A program made the position numbers and the translations under genes. From an uncultured Acidobacteriia bacterium (GTDB lineage Bacteria > Acidobacteriota > Terriglobia > Bryobacterales > Bryobacteraceae), in the NCBI GenBank assembly GCA_903828455.1, contig CAIKMJ010000019.1:1-64000 (forward strand): a stretch of 64,000 nt of DNA. The letters run 5' to 3'. Positions within the stretch are counted from its first letter, which is position 1. The number at the start of each line of letters is the position of its first letter. Below the pieces are notes generated by a model that worked only from the letters and a program-made list of their open reading frames with translations, was not told where the DNA came from and made no database searches. Of the stretch, positions 25,794 to 35,790 are shown one piece after another.

Positions 25794-26630
25794 ATGTCGA
25801 AACAATCTGCGGCGTGGGCGGTGCCGGTTCTTGCGGCGCTCACGCTCTGTCCGTCGCCAATGAGCGCGCAGGGCAACGGCCAGGCCGCTAAAACGTCGAG
25901 CGAGGCGCCGTCGGCACCGGCGCCCCGCCACAACATCTCCGGGCTCTGGTACCCCATGGGCGCGGCGACCGGGGCGACGGGAGCGTCCAACATGCCGGAA
26001 GACGGCAAGCCGGCGCATCAGTTGCCCTACACTCCGGCGGCTCTCGAAAAGATGAAGACGATGCGCCCGGGGAACGGAACGCGCGAAGCCCCGGCGACGA
26101 AGATCAACGATCCCGCGGTGATTTACTGCGATCCGCAGGGTATGCCGCGGCAGGATCTGTACGAACTTCGCGCGACGCAGATTCTGCAGACGCCGGCGAA
26201 AGTTCTCGTCATGTACCAGTGGGGACGGGTGTGGCGTTCTATCTGGCAGGACGGCAGGGACATTCCCCAGGATCCCGATCCGAAATGGTTTGGCACGTCG
26301 GTGGGGAAGTGGGAGGACGAGTATACGTTCGTCGCGACCACGGTTGGTGTGGACGACCGCACGTGGCTGGATAAGGGCGGCCGGCCGCTGAGCGACGCGA
26401 TGGTGGTGGAAGAGCGCTTTCATCGGCTGAGCGCGGATCGCATGCAGTTTACGGTGACGGTGAACGATCCGAAGATGTACTCGAAGCCGTGGGTTGCGCT
26501 CAACATTCCGATGCGGCTGCTGCCTGACAGCACCGATGTTCCCGAGATGATGTGCTCGGTATCGGAGTTCATGCAGTACAACGAGAAGATGGGCTGGGGC
26601 AATCCAACGACCCTTTACGGCGGCAAGTAG
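25794..26630 (+). CDS. Exported protein of a multi-copy acidobacterial family (copy 1)
   Basis: 278 residues. AAGGAG precedes the ATG by about 8 bases. The signal peptide ends near MSAQG. The mature part has HNISGLWYP, YCDPQGMPRQDLYE, MYQWGRVWRSIWQDGR, then VGKWEDEYTFVATTVGVDD with RTWLDKGGRPLSDAMVVEER and VNDPKMYSKPW. The same order of motifs (W-x-G-D-T, then TWLD, then ER, then DPKMYTRPW) occurs in the products at 33922, 41745, 47034, 47898 and 48782. The beta-rich pattern suggests a ligand-binding or lipocalin-like fold. Function unknown. Confidence 0.7.
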   Translation: MSKQSAAWAVPVLAALTLCPSPMSAQGNGQAAKTSSEAPSAPAPRHNISGLWYPMGAATGATGASNMPEDGKPAHQLPYTPAALEKMKTMRPGNGTREAPATKINDPAVIYCDPQGMPRQDLYELRATQILQTPAKVLVMYQWGRVWRSIWQDGRDIPQDPDPKWFGTSVGKWEDEYTFVATTVGVDDRTWLDKGGRPLSDAMVVEERFHRLSADRMQFTVTVNDPKMYSKPWVALNIPMRLLPDSTDVPEMMCSVSEFMQYNEKMGWGNPTTLYGGK

Positions 26631-26656
26631 CGCGCGGGAACAGAGCCAACCGCGGG

Positions 26657-26740
26657 CTGCGACGATGTTTTTCGTCGCAGTCAGATCATCCACTGCATCA
26701 TCCAGCGCTGGCGGCTTCCCCCGTTCATTTTCTGAACGGG
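26657..26740. terminator. Two hairpins after the gene at 25794
   Basis: Stem CTGCGACGA (26657-26665) with 26672-26680, loop 6; and stem CCCGTTCA (26720-26727) with 26733-26740, loop 5. Both are perfect. Neither is followed by a T run, so termination activity is uncertain. Confidence 0.45.
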
Positions 26741-26843
26741 CCGTACCGCGGCACCTTCCTGCCTTGAAACCTGTATAGTTATTGCACCCGTTTCTGCAGC
26801 CAGTTTCGGGAACGATATCCGGAAGGTGAGGAAAACGAACATA

Positions 26844-28436
26844 ATGCTCAAACAAATTCGTTTTGTTTTTGCCCTGGCGTCCCTCTTGCCCAGCTACAGC
26901 GCTGTCGGGCAGACGACGAACATCGACCTGAATCTGACTCTGACCACGCAGACGAACCCTCAGCGCACGGTCACAATGGCGAACATTTCGGTAAACCCAT
27001 TCGGCGTTGTGACGGTCCGGGCCGATCTCACGTACCTGGCGGGTCAGGGTGGCAACGGCAGGCTGGGCAACGATCAGGGGACCATCAGCATTGTAGTCAA
27101 CCGCCTCGACAGCTTCGATGTGAGCGTGACTGTGCCCGACGGGCCCGGAACCGGGGCCTATCCGAAAAACTTTACCGGCAACATCAGCGGTGGCAGCGGG
27201 GCATACAGCGGCGCTGGCGGAACCATGAGCTTCACGCTGAACCAGGACAGCTTCGGGAACAACAGTCTGAGCGGAAGCGGAAGCGTTTCAGTATCGGGGA
27301 AGTCTACATCGTTCGCATGGTCACAGCCGCTGATCCTCTTCGCAGGTTCCACCGGGGACAACAATAACTTCCTCGGCAGCGGCACCGTGACGCCCATCGG
27401 CAAGGCGACTGTGACGTTTAATCTTGTGGGAACCCCGACAGGAAACGACGGGGTTCTGACTTTGACCTTCAACTCCGCCGACAGCATCAGTTTTTACGGC
27501 AGCTTTCCAGGGGGCGGCGCACCGGCGCCGAACTCGCCGATGACCGCACTGGGTGGCACGGGCGCATATGCGGGCGTTACGGGTTCGCTTGCGATCAATT
27601 TCGGGCAGGCCTTCAGCGGCAGCGGGTCGATTACACAGCACGCGGCAGGGGCGCCGGCGCCCGCGATCACGCAGGTGAGCACAGCGTACGGGCTTAACGA
27701 GACGGCCCAGAACACCTTCATCGTGATCAAGGGCACGAATCTGGTTCCGGGCAGTACCCCGGCAAGCGGGGTGCTCTGGAGCAACGCTCCGGAATTCGCT
27801 TCAGGAAAGATGCCGACGGTGCTTCAGGGTATCGGTGTCAAGGTCAACGATCTGCCGGCGTACGTATACTTCTTCTGCAGCGCCGCAACCGATTCCGCCT
27901 GTACCAGCGATCAGCTCAATGTACTGACGCCGCTCGACAGCAAGACCGGCCTGGCGCGCGTGGTTGTTACCAACAACGGCGTTGACAGCGCTCCGTTCGT
28001 GGTTCCGATGAACGCGGCCGAACCGTCCTTCCTGATATTCAACACGCAGGGTTACATTGCGGCCGTGCATGCCGATGGCAGCCTCATCGGTCCGTTATCG
28101 CTTTACCCGGGATCGTCAACTCCGGCAAAGGCCGGAGAAACGATTCTGGCGTTCGCGGTGGGCTTCGGTCTTCCGACGACGCCGCTGGTGCAGGGTTCAT
28201 CGACGCAGTTCGGCCCTCTCCCGAGGTCTTCGAGTCCTCCGAGTCCGCAATGCTTCATCGGTGCGATACAGGCGAACATCGCCGGAGCGACTCTGATCAG
28301 CCCTGGCTTGTATCAGTTCAATCTGGTGGTGCCGGTCAACGCAGCACATGGCGACAACGTCGTCTACTGCAGCTACAACGGCCTGGGCGGATTCGTTGCT
28401 TTCACCCCGGCGGGAAATTTACTGACGGTGCAGTAG
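26844..28436 (+). CDS. Secreted protein with Solibacter-type C-terminal domain
   Basis: 530 residues from the ATG at 26844 (an upstream GTG at 26826 is less likely because the signal peptide LKQIRFVFALASLLPSYS begins at the ATG). Residues about 25-280 are Thr/Ser/Gly-rich beta-type repeats (TGNISGGSGAYSGAGGTMSF, GGTGAYAGVTGSLAI). The C-terminal 250 residues have NETAQNTFIVIKGTNLVP, LNVLTPLDSKTGLARVV and GLYQFNLVVPVNA, the TIGR03437-type layout. Probably surface-exposed or secreted. Base composition is less skewed than that of its neighbours. Confidence 0.75.
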   Translation: MLKQIRFVFALASLLPSYSAVGQTTNIDLNLTLTTQTNPQRTVTMANISVNPFGVVTVRADLTYLAGQGGNGRLGNDQGTISIVVNRLDSFDVSVTVPDGPGTGAYPKNFTGNISGGSGAYSGAGGTMSFTLNQDSFGNNSLSGSGSVSVSGKSTSFAWSQPLILFAGSTGDNNNFLGSGTVTPIGKATVTFNLVGTPTGNDGVLTLTFNSADSISFYGSFPGGGAPAPNSPMTALGGTGAYAGVTGSLAINFGQAFSGSGSITQHAAGAPAPAITQVSTAYGLNETAQNTFIVIKGTNLVPGSTPASGVLWSNAPEFASGKMPTVLQGIGVKVNDLPAYVYFFCSAATDSACTSDQLNVLTPLDSKTGLARVVVTNNGVDSAPFVVPMNAAEPSFLIFNTQGYIAAVHADGSLIGPLSLYPGSSTPAKAGETILAFAVGFGLPTTPLVQGSSTQFGPLPRSSSPPSPQCFIGAIQANIAGATLISPGLYQFNLVVPVNAAHGDNVVYCSYNGLGGFVAFTPAGNLLTVQ

Positions 28437-28663
28437 AGAGGCCAGGCCGGCAGTCCGGCATGTGAAGCCTGTGGCTCACGGCAGGGACTCGCTTCGGGCA
28501 AACTGCCAGGTCGGATCCCGAACCGGGCGATTGCGGGCGAGTGTCAGATGGCACTGGCCCACGCTGACCCGGTTCGTACACAGATCTGACCGGGCATCGT
28601 CAGCGGATTTCAGCGGTGAGGTCCGCTGAAGCCCGCTGGCGATTGACCCCGGCAGGGACGCGT

Positions 28664-31600
28664 TCAGAACGTGAACCGGAGCGTCATTGTGCCGCTGCGC
28701 GAGCCGGCGACGGGATTCCCGCTGGGCCGCGTTGCGATGACGCCGAAGCCGGAACTATAGACCTTCAGGCCGCTGGACAGCGTCTGCGTGGAGATGCCGG
28801 TCGTGTAGTTCGTCGTCGACGGCGTGTCGGCGGGCTGGTTCTTGGAGGTGGGCCCGCCGGAAACCGGATCGGGAACCTGCGTGCGGTTGAAGGGATTCTG
28901 GAATTCCGCACGGATCTGCATGGTCACCTTTTCGCGGATGTGAATTACGCGACCGAAGCTCAGGGACTCCTTGGGATGGCGCGCGTAGCGGTAGTCGTTG
29001 TAGTAGGCGGCGCCGGGCGAGAAGGTGCCGGGAGCCGGGTCCGTCCAGGCCGCGGGGTTGAGGACCTGGGTGTTGGCGGGATCGAAGCAGTGGCAGTTCA
29101 GATCCTGCAGGTAGAGCGGTTGCCCGGGCACGCGCACCGCGTAGGTCCCGCGGCCGAGCGCCTGGGCGAGGCTCGACGTGGCCGTGGCGGGTACCGGAAT
29201 CAGGAAGCCGCTGGCGTACTGGAGAACGGAGCCGACGGTCCAGTCTGCAAGCGCCGCGCGGGCATACTTCTGGATCTCAAATTTGGGCGAGGTGTAGGTG
29301 AAGGAAATGACGCTGACCAGAGGGCGGTTGAAACCGGCGAACTGCTTGTTGGTGTTCCGGTTGAACAAATCGTTGATATAACCGCCGCCGATTTCGCTCT
29401 CGGCGCCGAGCTGGAGCTCCTTCGACCATGTGAAGGCGTAGTTGGCCTGCAGGCCGTGCGAGAAGCGCTTCTGGACTTTCATCTGCATCGAGTCAAACCA
29501 GGTCTTGCCCATCGGGCCGGCGCCGGTGATCGGCCCAACAAACTGCGGGAAGGGGCGCAGCGACTGGGCGACCGTGAAACTGGTGGGGAAACCGGCGAAC
29601 GGCAACTGGTTGCGGAAGCGGCCGGCGGCTGCCGAGCCGATGGGAGCGGCCAGAATCGCGACATCGGCCGGGTTCGAGACATCGAGTCCGTACTGGCTCT
29701 TCAGGATGGACGGCTGCAGCGCGTTGAAATCGGTGAGCGACGATGTCTGCCACCAGACGCCGCGGTTGCCGACATAGGCGACTTCGACCATCAGGCCCGA
29801 GCCGATTTCGCGCTGCAGGCCGAGGCTCCACTGCACCTGGCGGGCGGGGCGGCCGGCGCCGGGATCGAGCAGCGGCGGAGTGCCGGAAAACGTTGCGGGA
29901 TTCGGGAAGAGACTGGACGAAAAGACGGGCCACGTGGGCGAAACCGGGAAGCCCTGGCTCAGGATCATGGCGGGGTTTCCGACGCCCGGCGCCGCAAGCA
30001 CCTGCGTTGCGCCCGCGGAGGACTGAATGCCGCCTTCGGGCAGCGAATAGGTGACGCCGATACCGGCGCGGAGAACCGTCTTCGGCGCGACCTGGTAGGC
30101 GAGGCCGAGGCGCGGGCCGAAGGCATACGGATAGTTGTGCGCGAACGAGCAGTTACAGCGGCCCGGTCCGCTGCCTTCAAAGATCGTCCCGCCAGGATGG
30201 CCGCCGGCGATGGCGTTGGGCACGCTTGCCGAGAAATCAGGAGTGCGCCCGTATTCTTCCTTCGGGTAGGTGAAGTAATCCCAGCGCAGACCGTAATCGA
30301 GAGTTATCTTGCGATTGACTTTCCAGGTATCCTGGGCGAAACCGGCCAGATATTTGCGGCCGCCGCGGGTTTCAGAGAGAGCCGCCACGGTCACCTGGCT
30401 GGGACGGCCGAGAAGGAAACTGGCGAACGGGAATCCGGTGGTGCCGCCACTCAGCGTGATACCCGCATTGGCAAACCACGGGTTGCCGGTCTGATCGGCG
30501 GCGAAGGCAAACGTACCGTCGGTGTACTGATAGTTGCGTTCGATAAAGCCTTCGGTCATCAGTTCGCCGCCGAACTTGTAAGTGTGGTTTCCGCGCACTC
30601 TGGTCAGGCTGGCGTTAAAGGTGGGCTTCTGCTGAATACTGCTCTGCGGGTTCGCTGCGTTGAGAGCCACGAAACCGCCGGTCGAATTGGCGCCGAGAGC
30701 GGCGTTGAAAACGGGGAACGTGCCACCCTGCGCGGCACTGCGCGGTGCGCCGGTGATGCCCGTGAGCGCGGCGACGTCCACATTATTGACCAGCGCCGTT
30801 ACGTTGCGGTTGTTGGAAAGGTATCCCGCTCCGAGGTGCAGCAGCGTGGTGGGCGAAAGAGTGTAGTCGAAGTTCACCCGGTAGGTGCTGCCCACGGTGT
30901 CGGTCGGCTTGGCCGGATCGATCAGCAACGGCAGACCGGCGTTGGTCCCGAGTGAATACGTGTGGGTCCTGCCCCAGTAAACGGAGAGCTTGGCCTTTTC
31001 AGAGAAGGAATGATCGATCTTGAGCGCCGGGAGCACGGCGCGGTTTCCACTCTGCACAACGGTACTGAGGTTGTTCACCAGCGATCCGCCCGGAACGTTG
31101 GCGGTCGGAATGACACTGAGGATCTTCAGCGCGGAGGTGTCCCAGAACTGCTGCGGAATTTTGTTGCCGGGATAGGGCGTGCGATAGGGCAGACCATCTT
31201 TTCCGATGGCGGTGGAATTGGGGTCGTAAATCATGCCGCCCACCGCGAGTTGCCCCTGCGAGTCTTTCGTCACGCCGCCGGTTCCCTTGAGCGTGGCGCC
31301 CATGGCGGCGGAAAAGTCGCCGTTGCGATAGGCGTCGGTGGGGACGGTCTGGAATGACGTTGTGGAAGAGTCGGTCTGGAATTTTTCGAAGTTAAAGAAA
31401 AAGAATGTCCGGTTCTTTCCGTTGTAAATTTTGGGGATGCGGACGGGGCCGCCGATGTTGAAGCCGTAGTCGTTCTGGCGCAACTGGGGAGTCAGTCCGG
31501 TATAGGGCTGCGAGGCGTTGAAGAACTCGTTGGCCATGTAATCGTAAGCGACGCCGTGGAACTGGTTGGTGCCCGACTTGACGCTGTAATTGAAGAGTCC

Positions 31601-32308
31601 GCCGCCGGCCTTGCCATACTCGGCGGAGAAGTTGCTGTTCTGGACGGAGATCTCCTGCAGAGCGTCGACACTCGGCTGCACCTGCGCCTGATCGCGCGTG
31701 CCGGTGACGTTGGTGACCGCATCCTGCCCTTCGACGCGGATGGCTTCGGTGTTCTGCGGCGCGCCGTTCACGCGGACCAGAGTTCTGCCGGCGTCCTGCA
31801 GGGTAGCCGGACTCAGCTGGATCGCCGCCCACGGATTGCGCACACCAAGGTTGCTGGCGCCCGAGCCGATCTGGAGCAAGCCGAGATCGACAAGCGTGTT
31901 GCTCTCCACGTTGGTGGAGATGTCGCTGCTTTCGGACTTGAGGAGGCTGACTTCGGCGTTGATCGTGACCGATTCGCTCGCCGCGCCGATTTCAAGGGGA
32001 ATGTCGATGCCCAGCACCTGGGAGGCCTGCACGGGCAAATTGGTGCGGACGAATTTCTTAAATCCGGGAGCCGTGGCGGTCAGATCGTAAGTGCCAACGG
32101 GTAACTGAGAAAACGTGTAATTGCCGGTGGCGGAACTTACACCAGGATAAGTCACACCGGTTTCGACACTCTTCAGTTCCAGCGGAACGTTGGGAATAAT
32201 CGCGCCGGAAGTATCGGTCACCTGACCCGTAATTGTTCCCCTGTCGGTTTGAGCGAACACCGCGGCTGCGGCGGCCAGGAATAACAGCAAGCGTCCGATA
32301 GTGCGCAT
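28664..32308 (-). CDS. TonB-dependent receptor with carboxypeptidase-regulatory domain
   Basis: 1214 residues. A signal peptide (MRTIGRLLLFLAAAAAVFA) precedes a carboxypeptidase-regulatory Ig-like domain (residues about 22-110; GTITGQVTDTSGAIIPNVPL, GNYTFSQLPVGTYDL), then a plug region (EISVQNSNFSAEYGKAGGG) and a long outer-membrane beta-barrel ending in aromatic FTF. This oversized receptor family, often called OmpA-related or Oar-like, is greatly expanded in acidobacteria and imports or binds large substrates at the outer membrane. No substrate-specific enzyme lies in an operon with it, so the ligand is unknown. Confidence 0.88.
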   Translation of the reverse strand: MRTIGRLLLFLAAAAAVFAQTDRGTITGQVTDTSGAIIPNVPLELKSVETGVTYPGVSSATGNYTFSQLPVGTYDLTATAPGFKKFVRTNLPVQASQVLGIDIPLEIGAASESVTINAEVSLLKSESSDISTNVESNTLVDLGLLQIGSGASNLGVRNPWAAIQLSPATLQDAGRTLVRVNGAPQNTEAIRVEGQDAVTNVTGTRDQAQVQPSVDALQEISVQNSNFSAEYGKAGGGLFNYSVKSGTNQFHGVAYDYMANEFFNASQPYTGLTPQLRQNDYGFNIGGPVRIPKIYNGKNRTFFFFNFEKFQTDSSTTSFQTVPTDAYRNGDFSAAMGATLKGTGGVTKDSQGQLAVGGMIYDPNSTAIGKDGLPYRTPYPGNKIPQQFWDTSALKILSVIPTANVPGGSLVNNLSTVVQSGNRAVLPALKIDHSFSEKAKLSVYWGRTHTYSLGTNAGLPLLIDPAKPTDTVGSTYRVNFDYTLSPTTLLHLGAGYLSNNRNVTALVNNVDVAALTGITGAPRSAAQGGTFPVFNAALGANSTGGFVALNAANPQSSIQQKPTFNASLTRVRGNHTYKFGGELMTEGFIERNYQYTDGTFAFAADQTGNPWFANAGITLSGGTTGFPFASFLLGRPSQVTVAALSETRGGRKYLAGFAQDTWKVNRKITLDYGLRWDYFTYPKEEYGRTPDFSASVPNAIAGGHPGGTIFEGSGPGRCNCSFAHNYPYAFGPRLGLAYQVAPKTVLRAGIGVTYSLPEGGIQSSAGATQVLAAPGVGNPAMILSQGFPVSPTWPVFSSSLFPNPATFSGTPPLLDPGAGRPARQVQWSLGLQREIGSGLMVEVAYVGNRGVWWQTSSLTDFNALQPSILKSQYGLDVSNPADVAILAAPIGSAAAGRFRNQLPFAGFPTSFTVAQSLRPFPQFVGPITGAGPMGKTWFDSMQMKVQKRFSHGLQANYAFTWSKELQLGAESEIGGGYINDLFNRNTNKQFAGFNRPLVSVISFTYTSPKFEIQKYARAALADWTVGSVLQYASGFLIPVPATATSSLAQALGRGTYAVRVPGQPLYLQDLNCHCFDPANTQVLNPAAWTDPAPGTFSPGAAYYNDYRYARHPKESLSFGRVIHIREKVTMQIRAEFQNPFNRTQVPDPVSGGPTSKNQPADTPSTTNYTTGISTQTLSSGLKVYSSGFGVIATRPSGNPVAGSRSGTMTLRFTF

Positions 32309-32587
32309 CGATCTTTTACCTCGCGTGGGAGTGGCTGGATTGGCGACTGGGTGGCAGTATATCGCCGAAATCTCCGCGTGGCAAGGGTAAGGGTGATTTA
32401 TTGCAGGGGTGATTTATACCCGGCGAAACGCCCGGCACTTAGACGAACTTCAATGGGAGGGCATCGCGGGTGACTGCTCATTCGGCCCGCAGTTTAAGTC
32501 GACGCCGGTAAGTTGAGCATTAGCGGGAATCCATCGACCTTTCGAAAACCTGGTTGCGACGGATTCCCGCCTGATCGGCGCGCTGGA

Positions 32588-33655
32588 CTAAAGCATGCCC
32601 AGCAGTCGGGCCGCATTGAAATCGAGGATCTGCGTCGCATCTTCCTTCTTCAGGCCGGCCTGCTCGATGTAGCCGATCGCGCGCTTGTACAGCTCTCCCG
32701 CCTCGTACGGAAAATCGCTGCCCAGCACGATGCGATCCGCGCCGAGCGTATCCACGGCCGCGCGCAGCGCTGGCGGATGGCCGTGGCCAACCGAGTCGTA
32801 CCACATGCGTTTCGCCGCAATGCTGGGCTTTTCGGGGAATCTCGGGTCTTCCCAGCCGTACTGGTTGTCGAAACGCTGATACAGCATCGGCAGCGCGCCG
32901 CCGAGGTGGCAGTTCACGATCTTCATCTTTGGAAATTTGAGCGCGATGCCCGCTTCCATCAGGTGCAGAACCGACATGGTGTCTTCCATAGGTGCGCCGA
33001 CCATCCACGTCATGTGATGTTCAGCGATGAGCGGCGAGTAAATATTGCACCCCGTGGGATGGATAAAGAGAATCGTGCCGCGACGGTTCAGTTCTTCGTA
33101 AACGGGAAAGAATGACGGATCGGCCGGCGAGCGTCCGGCAGGGAAGGTTCCAATGGTGGCGCCGACAAAGCCAGGCTGCGCCATGGCGCGGTCGAGTTCC
33201 TTCAACGATTCATCGACGTGCGGCAGCGGGAGGGCGGCAAACGCGGCAAAGCGCGCGGGCCAGCGGCGCACGACATCGGCGTACAGATCATTGGCGGCGC
33301 GCGCGGCGGCCACGGCATTGTTCTTATCTTCGAAGTGCGGAGCCTGCGGGCAGATGGAAAGAATCTGTTTGGTGACCTTCGCCGCATCCATCTGCGCGAA
33401 GCGCTTTGCCATGTCGGCCTCTTCCGGACCCGCGCCCTTCTTACGCTGGACGCTGGTATCCTTCACGCCGAAACGCTCCATCATGTCGAGATATTCGTCG
33501 GTCCAGACATGCGCGTGGATGTCGATGCGGTTGCCCTTCTTTGCCGGGCCCTGCGCGGAGAGCGGGCCGGCGGCGTACGCGAGTCCCGCGGCGGCGGCAC
33601 CGGCCTTCAGCAGATCGCGGCGCGCAAACCCGCTCAGTTTCAAATCGTCACTCAT
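32588..33655 (-). CDS. Tat-exported amidohydrolase-family protein
   Basis: 355 residues. The N-terminus FARRDLLKAGAAAAGLAYAA is a Tat signal with the twin-arginine motif. The body is an amidohydrolase TIM barrel of the ACMSD type: RIDIHAHVW (first metal ligands), LFIHPTGCNIYS, VNCHLGGALP and GSDFPYE (the final Asp). Such enzymes decarboxylate or hydrolyse aromatic or cyclic substrates. Export suggests a periplasmic role. It lies alone between the receptor gene and the exported protein at 33922, divergent from the latter. Confidence 0.82.
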   Translation of the reverse strand: MSDDLKLSGFARRDLLKAGAAAAGLAYAAGPLSAQGPAKKGNRIDIHAHVWTDEYLDMMERFGVKDTSVQRKKGAGPEEADMAKRFAQMDAAKVTKQILSICPQAPHFEDKNNAVAAARAANDLYADVVRRWPARFAAFAALPLPHVDESLKELDRAMAQPGFVGATIGTFPAGRSPADPSFFPVYEELNRRGTILFIHPTGCNIYSPLIAEHHMTWMVGAPMEDTMSVLHLMEAGIALKFPKMKIVNCHLGGALPMLYQRFDNQYGWEDPRFPEKPSIAAKRMWYDSVGHGHPPALRAAVDTLGADRIVLGSDFPYEAGELYKRAIGYIEQAGLKKEDATQILDFNAARLLGML

Positions 33656-33921
33656 GATGATCTCCTGTTTCGACGGATCCGAGTCTTTGTGCGGCCTGTT
33701 AAAGCGCGACGGGTTGAGATCTCAGCCGTTCCGTGTTGGTTTTTCTTACGATAGCGCGAAGGGGCTGCGATTCGCCCGTCTCGTGAAGTTGAGGGGAGCC
33801 GCCTGATTGCGTTCCATCCGGCGAGAGCGGCGGCGAACCGCCCGAATCGAGCCACAGTGCGATAAAATCACGACCGGTGATTATGGTACGACGCGTGGAT
33901 CGTGAGGAGGCCATTTTGAAG

Positions 33922-34704
33922 ATGCGACGCCGGATCGCGTTGACGGTCTTTTTCATCTCGGCCTTCGCCGGCGTGGCTTCCCGCGCAAAGGGCGCCGAAC
34001 CGGCAACAAAGCCGCCCGATCTTTCCGCATGGGCCGGCTACTACATGCCCGCGCGCGGCAAAGACATTGAAGGCCTGAAGCCGCCGCCGGGTGGCACGGC
34101 ACTGCGACAGATGATCCTCGATCACCTGCAGCCGTGGGTGCGCGCCAAAATGGAAGCCACCGACACGATCGCCGAGGACAACGGCCAGGAGTGCCGCTTC
34201 ACCGGACCTTTTAAGTATTGGTTTTCAAATGGCGCATTCAGCTTTCTGCCGGCTGCGGACAAGATCGTGATGCCGTTCTGGGAGATCAACACCGCGGGTG
34301 TGCGCCGAATTTACCTGAACCGTTCCCATCCGCACAATCTGCGGCCAGGCTGGGATGGCGATTCGGTGGGCCGCTGGGAGGGCGATACGCTCGTTGTCGA
34401 CACCATCGGCTTCAACGACAAATCGTGGTTGTACAAGCTGGAGCAGCATTCGGAAGAACTGCGCATGGTGGAGCGCATCCGGCTCGTGAAGGATGGCAAG
34501 GTGCTCGCCTTCGATATCACGTTCTCAGACCGGCAGGCGTTCACGTCGGCCTATAATTTCGTGCTGTATTTCAAGAAGGCCGACCCGCAGCTCACGGAGA
34601 ATCATCTGCCGATTAATGTCTGCAATGAAGATCCGCAGTTGTGGAAGGGCATGCGCGATCAGAGGCTGAAGCCGCTGATTCAGCGCTCGCTTCAGGTGAA
34701 GTAG
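33922..34704 (+). CDS. Exported protein of the multi-copy acidobacterial family (copy 2)
   Basis: 260 residues from the ATG at 33922; a TTG at 33916 is closer to GAGGAGG (33904-33910) and may be the true start. Signal peptide: RRRIALTVFFISAFAGVA. Mature motifs: VGRWEGDTLVVDTIGFNDKS, WLYKLEQHSEELRMVER and INVCNEDPQLW. It differs from the others in lacking the first GLW motif and in ending with a basic tail. Function unknown. Confidence 0.68.
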   Translation: MRRRIALTVFFISAFAGVASRAKGAEPATKPPDLSAWAGYYMPARGKDIEGLKPPPGGTALRQMILDHLQPWVRAKMEATDTIAEDNGQECRFTGPFKYWFSNGAFSFLPAADKIVMPFWEINTAGVRRIYLNRSHPHNLRPGWDGDSVGRWEGDTLVVDTIGFNDKSWLYKLEQHSEELRMVERIRLVKDGKVLAFDITFSDRQAFTSAYNFVLYFKKADPQLTENHLPINVCNEDPQLWKGMRDQRLKPLIQRSLQVK

Positions 34705-34758
34705 CAGTATCCCGCGGCGGAGCGATGCCGCGCGGGGAACGTTCGAGGCCCTGCGTCG

Positions 34759-35031
34759 CTAGGCCTGCCGCGCCTCCAGCATTGTTTTGTACGCGTCGAG
34801 CAGCCGCATCCTGGCGGCCTCGCCAATGGGGGCGGGGGGTCCGGCGGGCGAATATTGCCGGCACAATTCAACGGTCTTTCGCAGGCTTTCGGTGAACTCA
34901 ACGCAGGGGCCGCACCCTGCAATGTGCGTCTCAATTTGCTGACACACTTCGGCCGGCAGTTCCACGTCGAGATATTGGGAGAGCAGCGCAAACACTTCCC
35001 TGCATTTCTCATTGTGCCGATGCGGTTCCAT
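34759..35031 (-). CDS. Anti-sigma factor with zinc-finger motif
   Basis: 90 residues. The pattern HNEKCREVFALLSQYLDVEL with later HIAGCGPC is the zf-HC2 anti-sigma domain (His-x3-Cys-x2-Cys). No membrane helix follows, so it would be a soluble anti-sigma factor that holds the ECF factor until its zinc site reacts or it is degraded. It starts 23 bp inside the 3' end of the sigma gene, implying coupled translation. Confidence 0.8.
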   Translation of the reverse strand: MEPHRHNEKCREVFALLSQYLDVELPAEVCQQIETHIAGCGPCVEFTESLRKTVELCRQYSPAGPPAPIGEAARMRLLDAYKTMLEARQA

Positions 35032-35653
35032 GGTCCTCTCGCTTTCCCCCGGCGGCGCGCAGATACTCGTCGAGATCTTTCCGCACGGCGAGGCGCGCGC
35101 GGTGCAGCCTCGTTCGTACGGTTTCGCCGGTTACATCCAGAATGGCCGCCGTCTCTTCTGTCGACAGCCCTTCCACATCCCGCAGCAGCAGCACGGACTT
35201 GTACGTCTCCGGCAGCTGCTGAATCGAACGCTCCAGCTGCGCTCGCATTTCCGACTGCAGCGCCAGCGCATCGGGCAGCGCCGACCAGTCGGCAATCTCC
35301 AGCCGCACCTGCTCGCCGTCTCCGCTCCGCACCGGCAGAAATTCATCCAGTGAAAGTTCACGGGCGGGCGCGAAGACGCTTTTGCGCCTCTTCATCAGGC
35401 ATTCATTCCTCGCGATGCTGAAGATCCACGATTTCACGTTACCGGGCTCGCGCAGTCGCTCCGCGCTCTCAAAGACTTTCAGCAAAGTTTCCTGCGCCAC
35501 TTCCTCGGCGTCCTCGCGGTGGCCGCACATCATCCGGCTGTAGTGAAAGATCTTCGAGCCGAAATAATCGACAAAGCGGTCGAAGGCATCCGGCCTGCCG
35601 GCCATCAGTTGCTTCGCGAGTTCCGCTTCCTGCTCGCGGCTGCGGATTTCCAT
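35009..35653 (-). CDS. ECF RNA polymerase sigma factor
   Basis: 214 residues with region 2 (FDRFVDYFGSKIFHYSRMM, EDAEEVAQETLLKVFE, VKSWIFSIARNECLMKRR) and region 4 (LPETYKSVLLLRDVEGLSTE, ILDVTGETVRTRLHRARLAV). Paired with the overlapping zinc anti-sigma gene. The product would redirect RNA polymerase to a stress or envelope regulon; divergent to the pump operon at 35791, which could be its target. The strand skew of the whole window changes near this gene. Confidence 0.9.
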   Translation of the reverse strand: MEIRSREQEAELAKQLMAGRPDAFDRFVDYFGSKIFHYSRMMCGHREDAEEVAQETLLKVFESAERLREPGNVKSWIFSIARNECLMKRRKSVFAPARELSLDEFLPVRSGDGEQVRLEIADWSALPDALALQSEMRAQLERSIQQLPETYKSVLLLRDVEGLSTEETAAILDVTGETVRTRLHRARLAVRKDLDEYLRAAGGKREDHGTASAQ

Positions 35654-35790
35654 CGCCTCTGATTCTATCGGTCATCCTTCGTTTCCGTGGATGCGACTTC
35701 GCGCCGGATGTGACAGCCGAAGACAAAACTATTTGTCGCAAAAACTTTTGTCACGAATTCCGGGCGACTGCATCTCCGCCAATGGAAGCT

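Noticed and set aside
28616-30955. 779-codon plus-strand frame
   Set aside because: Antisense to the TonB-dependent receptor, which has signal peptide and domain motifs.
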